Below, piece after piece: positions 62,539 to 64,000 of a stretch of DNA of 64,000 bases (position 1 is its first letter; every line of letters starts with the position of its first letter). Under the pieces are notes generated by a model. That model had not been told where the DNA came from. It ran no database searches and saw only the letters and a list, made by a program, of their open reading frames with translations. The stretch lies in contig NZ_SNUJ01000002.1 of NCBI RefSeq assembly GCF_012027395.1, positions 310,001 to 374,000 on the forward strand, written 5' to 3'. The DNA comes from Thermococcus sp. LS1 (GTDB lineage Archaea; Methanobacteriota_B; Thermococci; Thermococcales; Thermococcaceae). The translations under genes were made by a program, and so were the position numbers.

Positions 62539-64000
62539 CCTCAACCCTCGCCGTTCCGTAGCCGACGAAGAGCACCTTATCCGGGTCCAGAGCCCTCAGC
62601 ACCTCTGGCCTGTGGGTGATTATGAGGGCGGTGATGCCGGCCTCCCTGATAATCTCGGCCACCTTTTTGGCCACTCTCATGGCCGTGAGCGTATCGAGAT
62701 GAGCTGCAAACTCGTCCATGAGGAGGAGATTTGGCTTCTCAGCGAGGAGTGAAGCTATCTTTGCCCTTTCCTTCTGACCTGTAGAGAGCTCGCCGAACTT
62801 TGCGCGGTAGAGAACTGCGTCGCTAAGTCCAGCCCTGTTGAGCACCTCCACAGCCGCGTTGAGGTCTCTAATCTTTCTGTAAACGTGCTCCAATATGCTC
62901 TCTGAGCCAAAGGAAGGCTCGAATTCTCCGGGTATAAGCACGGAAACCTTGACGTTCTCCGGGACGCTGATTTCTCCTTCACTCGGTCTGTACTTCTCCT
63001 CCCAGTAGCCCTTCGCCGCTCCGAGGATGAGCCTCAGCAGGGTCGTCTTTCCAGCTCCGCTCGCACCGACTACCGCTATCAGCTCTCCAGGCTTTATCTC
63101 AAAGTTAAGGTTCCTCAAAACTGGACGCTGTATAACCCTGTGCCTGACTCCAAAGGCTTTCAGCAGCTCTTGAATCTCCTCAGGTAATCCTTTAACGTCG
63201 AGCTCGCTCTCGAAGACCTTGCTGACGTTCTTAAAGACTATCGGGCCGCTCAGAGGCTCGACCTTACCGTAGCTCGGCCTCCACAGGCGACCGTCCTCTG
63301 GCGCGTAGGGGTCTTCGCGAAGGAAGCGCTCGATGTATTCTTTGGCCTCCTCAGTGAGCGGATAGAAGAGGACAGGCCTTCCGCTTGCCGTCTCCCAGAG
63401 GAACTTGAAGCCGACCTTCTCGAAGAAGGGGTTATAGCGGGCCATCTGCGCTATGGTCTCTACTATGTGTTTCCTCTTTCTCATCTCCGGGACCCTGCGC
63501 TCAGCTATCCACTCAAGGGCAGCCCTAACACTCAGCTGACCCAAACCATCGGAACGGTAGTCCGGATGAACCACAACACGCGCAATTCTAGCGCCAGCGG
63601 TGTTGGTTTCTTTCAAAGCTCTCCACTTAGCCTCTTCCCATAGGAGGGAACGCGCTACCTTTCTTCCGTGATTCCTTTTGAGCTCCTCGTAGAGTTCTTT
63701 CATGATCTTCTCTGGCCAGAATGCCGGATGGAACCAGTCCTCGGGAAAGACTTTCTCACGGATGTTCCTTTCAATTTCACCGTTGGGCAACCGTCTGTGC
63801 ATCAGCGGAATCGGCGGATCAATTCTTACGTAGGCTAAAATCCTGGGCTCGTACTCCTCCCTCTCGACGAGTTCAAGGAGCAGGAAGCGAGAAGCTGGAG
63901 TAGAGCCCTTAATCTCGAGGATGTGGCTTTCAGCGCCGCAGACGGGGCAGTTCTGCTTGGTGTTTGCCTCGAAGATGTGGCCGTTCTCACAGCGCCACAA
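62498..64000 (-). CDS. Zinc-ribbon/GNAT/ABC-ATPase fusion, 5' end cut by window
   Basis: At least 500 residues. N-terminal Cys pairs (CENGH, CPVCG) form a zinc ribbon. A GNAT acetyltransferase region follows (about 60-215, IARVVVHPDYRSDGLGQLSV, MARYNPFFEKVGF). Then comes a single ATPase module (Walker A VVGASGAGKTTLLRLILG, signature LSTGQKERAKIA, Walker B NLLLMDEFAAHLD). It is the COG2401-like "ABC ATPase fused to acetyltransferase" type. The start near 64000 (TTG) may not be the true one. It overlaps the DUF1624 gene at its 3' end. Role unknown; RNA modification or ribosome-related is a guess. Confidence 0.82.
   Translation of the reverse strand: MWRCENGHIFEANTKQNCPVCGAESHILEIKGSTPASRFLLLELVEREEYEPRILAYVRIDPPIPLMHRRLPNGEIERNIREKVFPEDWFHPAFWPEKIMKELYEELKRNHGRKVARSLLWEEAKWRALKETNTAGARIARVVVHPDYRSDGLGQLSVRAALEWIAERRVPEMRKRKHIVETIAQMARYNPFFEKVGFKFLWETASGRPVLFYPLTEEAKEYIERFLREDPYAPEDGRLWRPSYGKVEPLSGPIVFKNVSKVFESELDVKGLPEEIQELLKAFGVRHRVIQRPVLRNLNFEIKPGELIAVVGASGAGKTTLLRLILGAAKGYWEEKYRPSEGEISVPENVKVSVLIPGEFEPSFGSESILEHVYRKIRDLNAAVEVLNRAGLSDAVLYRAKFGELSTGQKERAKIASLLAEKPNLLLMDEFAAHLDTLTAMRVAKKVAEIIREAGITALIITHRPEVLRALDPDKVLFVGYGTARVEAKGKSREEGRKSA

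Overview
This window reads as chromosome of a hyperthermophilic euryarchaeon of the order Thermococcales, probably Thermococcus. The support is archaeal-type genes (archaeal S-adenosylmethionine synthetase, CTP-dependent riboflavin kinase, archaeal-type ProRS and MetRS, a RaSEA-like radical SAM protein, translin), peptide-fermentation enzymes (two ferredoxin-dependent 2-oxoacid oxidoreductases, an aromatic aminotransferase, TET-type aminopeptidase), a formate dehydrogenase cluster, archaeal TATA boxes, ribosome binding sites of the GGTGAT/GGTGG type, and box C/D and H/ACA guide RNAs. I see no rRNA, tRNA, CRISPR array or intact insertion sequence.

Layout. 1-3989 is the 3' part of a formate dehydrogenase operon: catalytic subunit (cut by the window edge), three polyferredoxins and a GltD-like flavoprotein. 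It probably couples formate to NAD(P)H or ferredoxin. An iron-containing alcohol dehydrogenase with its own promoter and an inverted repeat follows (4285-5505). 5776-9207 holds three minus-strand membrane or surface genes, including a lipoprotein with two tandem cobalamin/iron-type binding domains. 9305-13041 holds an HTH-CBS regulator, a two-hairpin H/ACA-type RNA (minus), an EamA transporter, a clear box C/D sRNA (plus) and a large DUF2226-like protein. 13042-19082 is housekeeping: DHH phosphoesterase, PRC barrel, endonuclease V/riboflavin kinase operon, translin, a second H/ACA-type RNA and S-adenosylmethionine synthetase. 19083-24002 carries AK6-like kinase, HtpX, metallophosphoesterase, aminotransferase and a NodU-type carbamoyltransferase. 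24094-30540 carries ProRS, a 2-hydroxyacid dehydrogenase, an M42 aminopeptidase and two TauE-type exporters.

30602-35095 is the most unusual segment. A two-gene unit occurs twice in tandem: a secreted helical-repeat protein followed by a single-pass membrane protein with an extracytoplasmic sensor-like domain and a cytoplasmic winged helix. I interpret it as a duplicated surface-sensing one-component system.

35102-44926 holds MetRS, a QueD/PTPS-family enzyme, a DUF192 protein and a seven-gene minus-strand operon for two 2-oxoacid:ferredoxin oxidoreductases (one delta, two alpha-beta-gamma sets) with a palindrome next to its TATA box, then a RaSEA-like radical SAM gene. 44927-49256 holds surE, three consecutive broken genes (secreted C39-like protease, secreted protein, membrane protein) and ftsY. 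A probable second C/D sRNA lies upstream of ftsY. 49969-54533 is a nucleoside-type ABC importer whose first permease gene carries a deletion and frameshift. The rest holds a metal-binding lipoprotein-like protein, a secreted HELGH protein, a phosphoribosyltransferase, CysRS, an FKBP with a long charged tail, a CPBP-like protein, a DUF1624-type acyltransferase and, at the right edge, a zinc-ribbon/GNAT/ABC-ATPase fusion.

Functional names come from motif and sequence recognition without database searches. Most starts were chosen by the GGTGAT-like ribosome binding site a few bases upstream.
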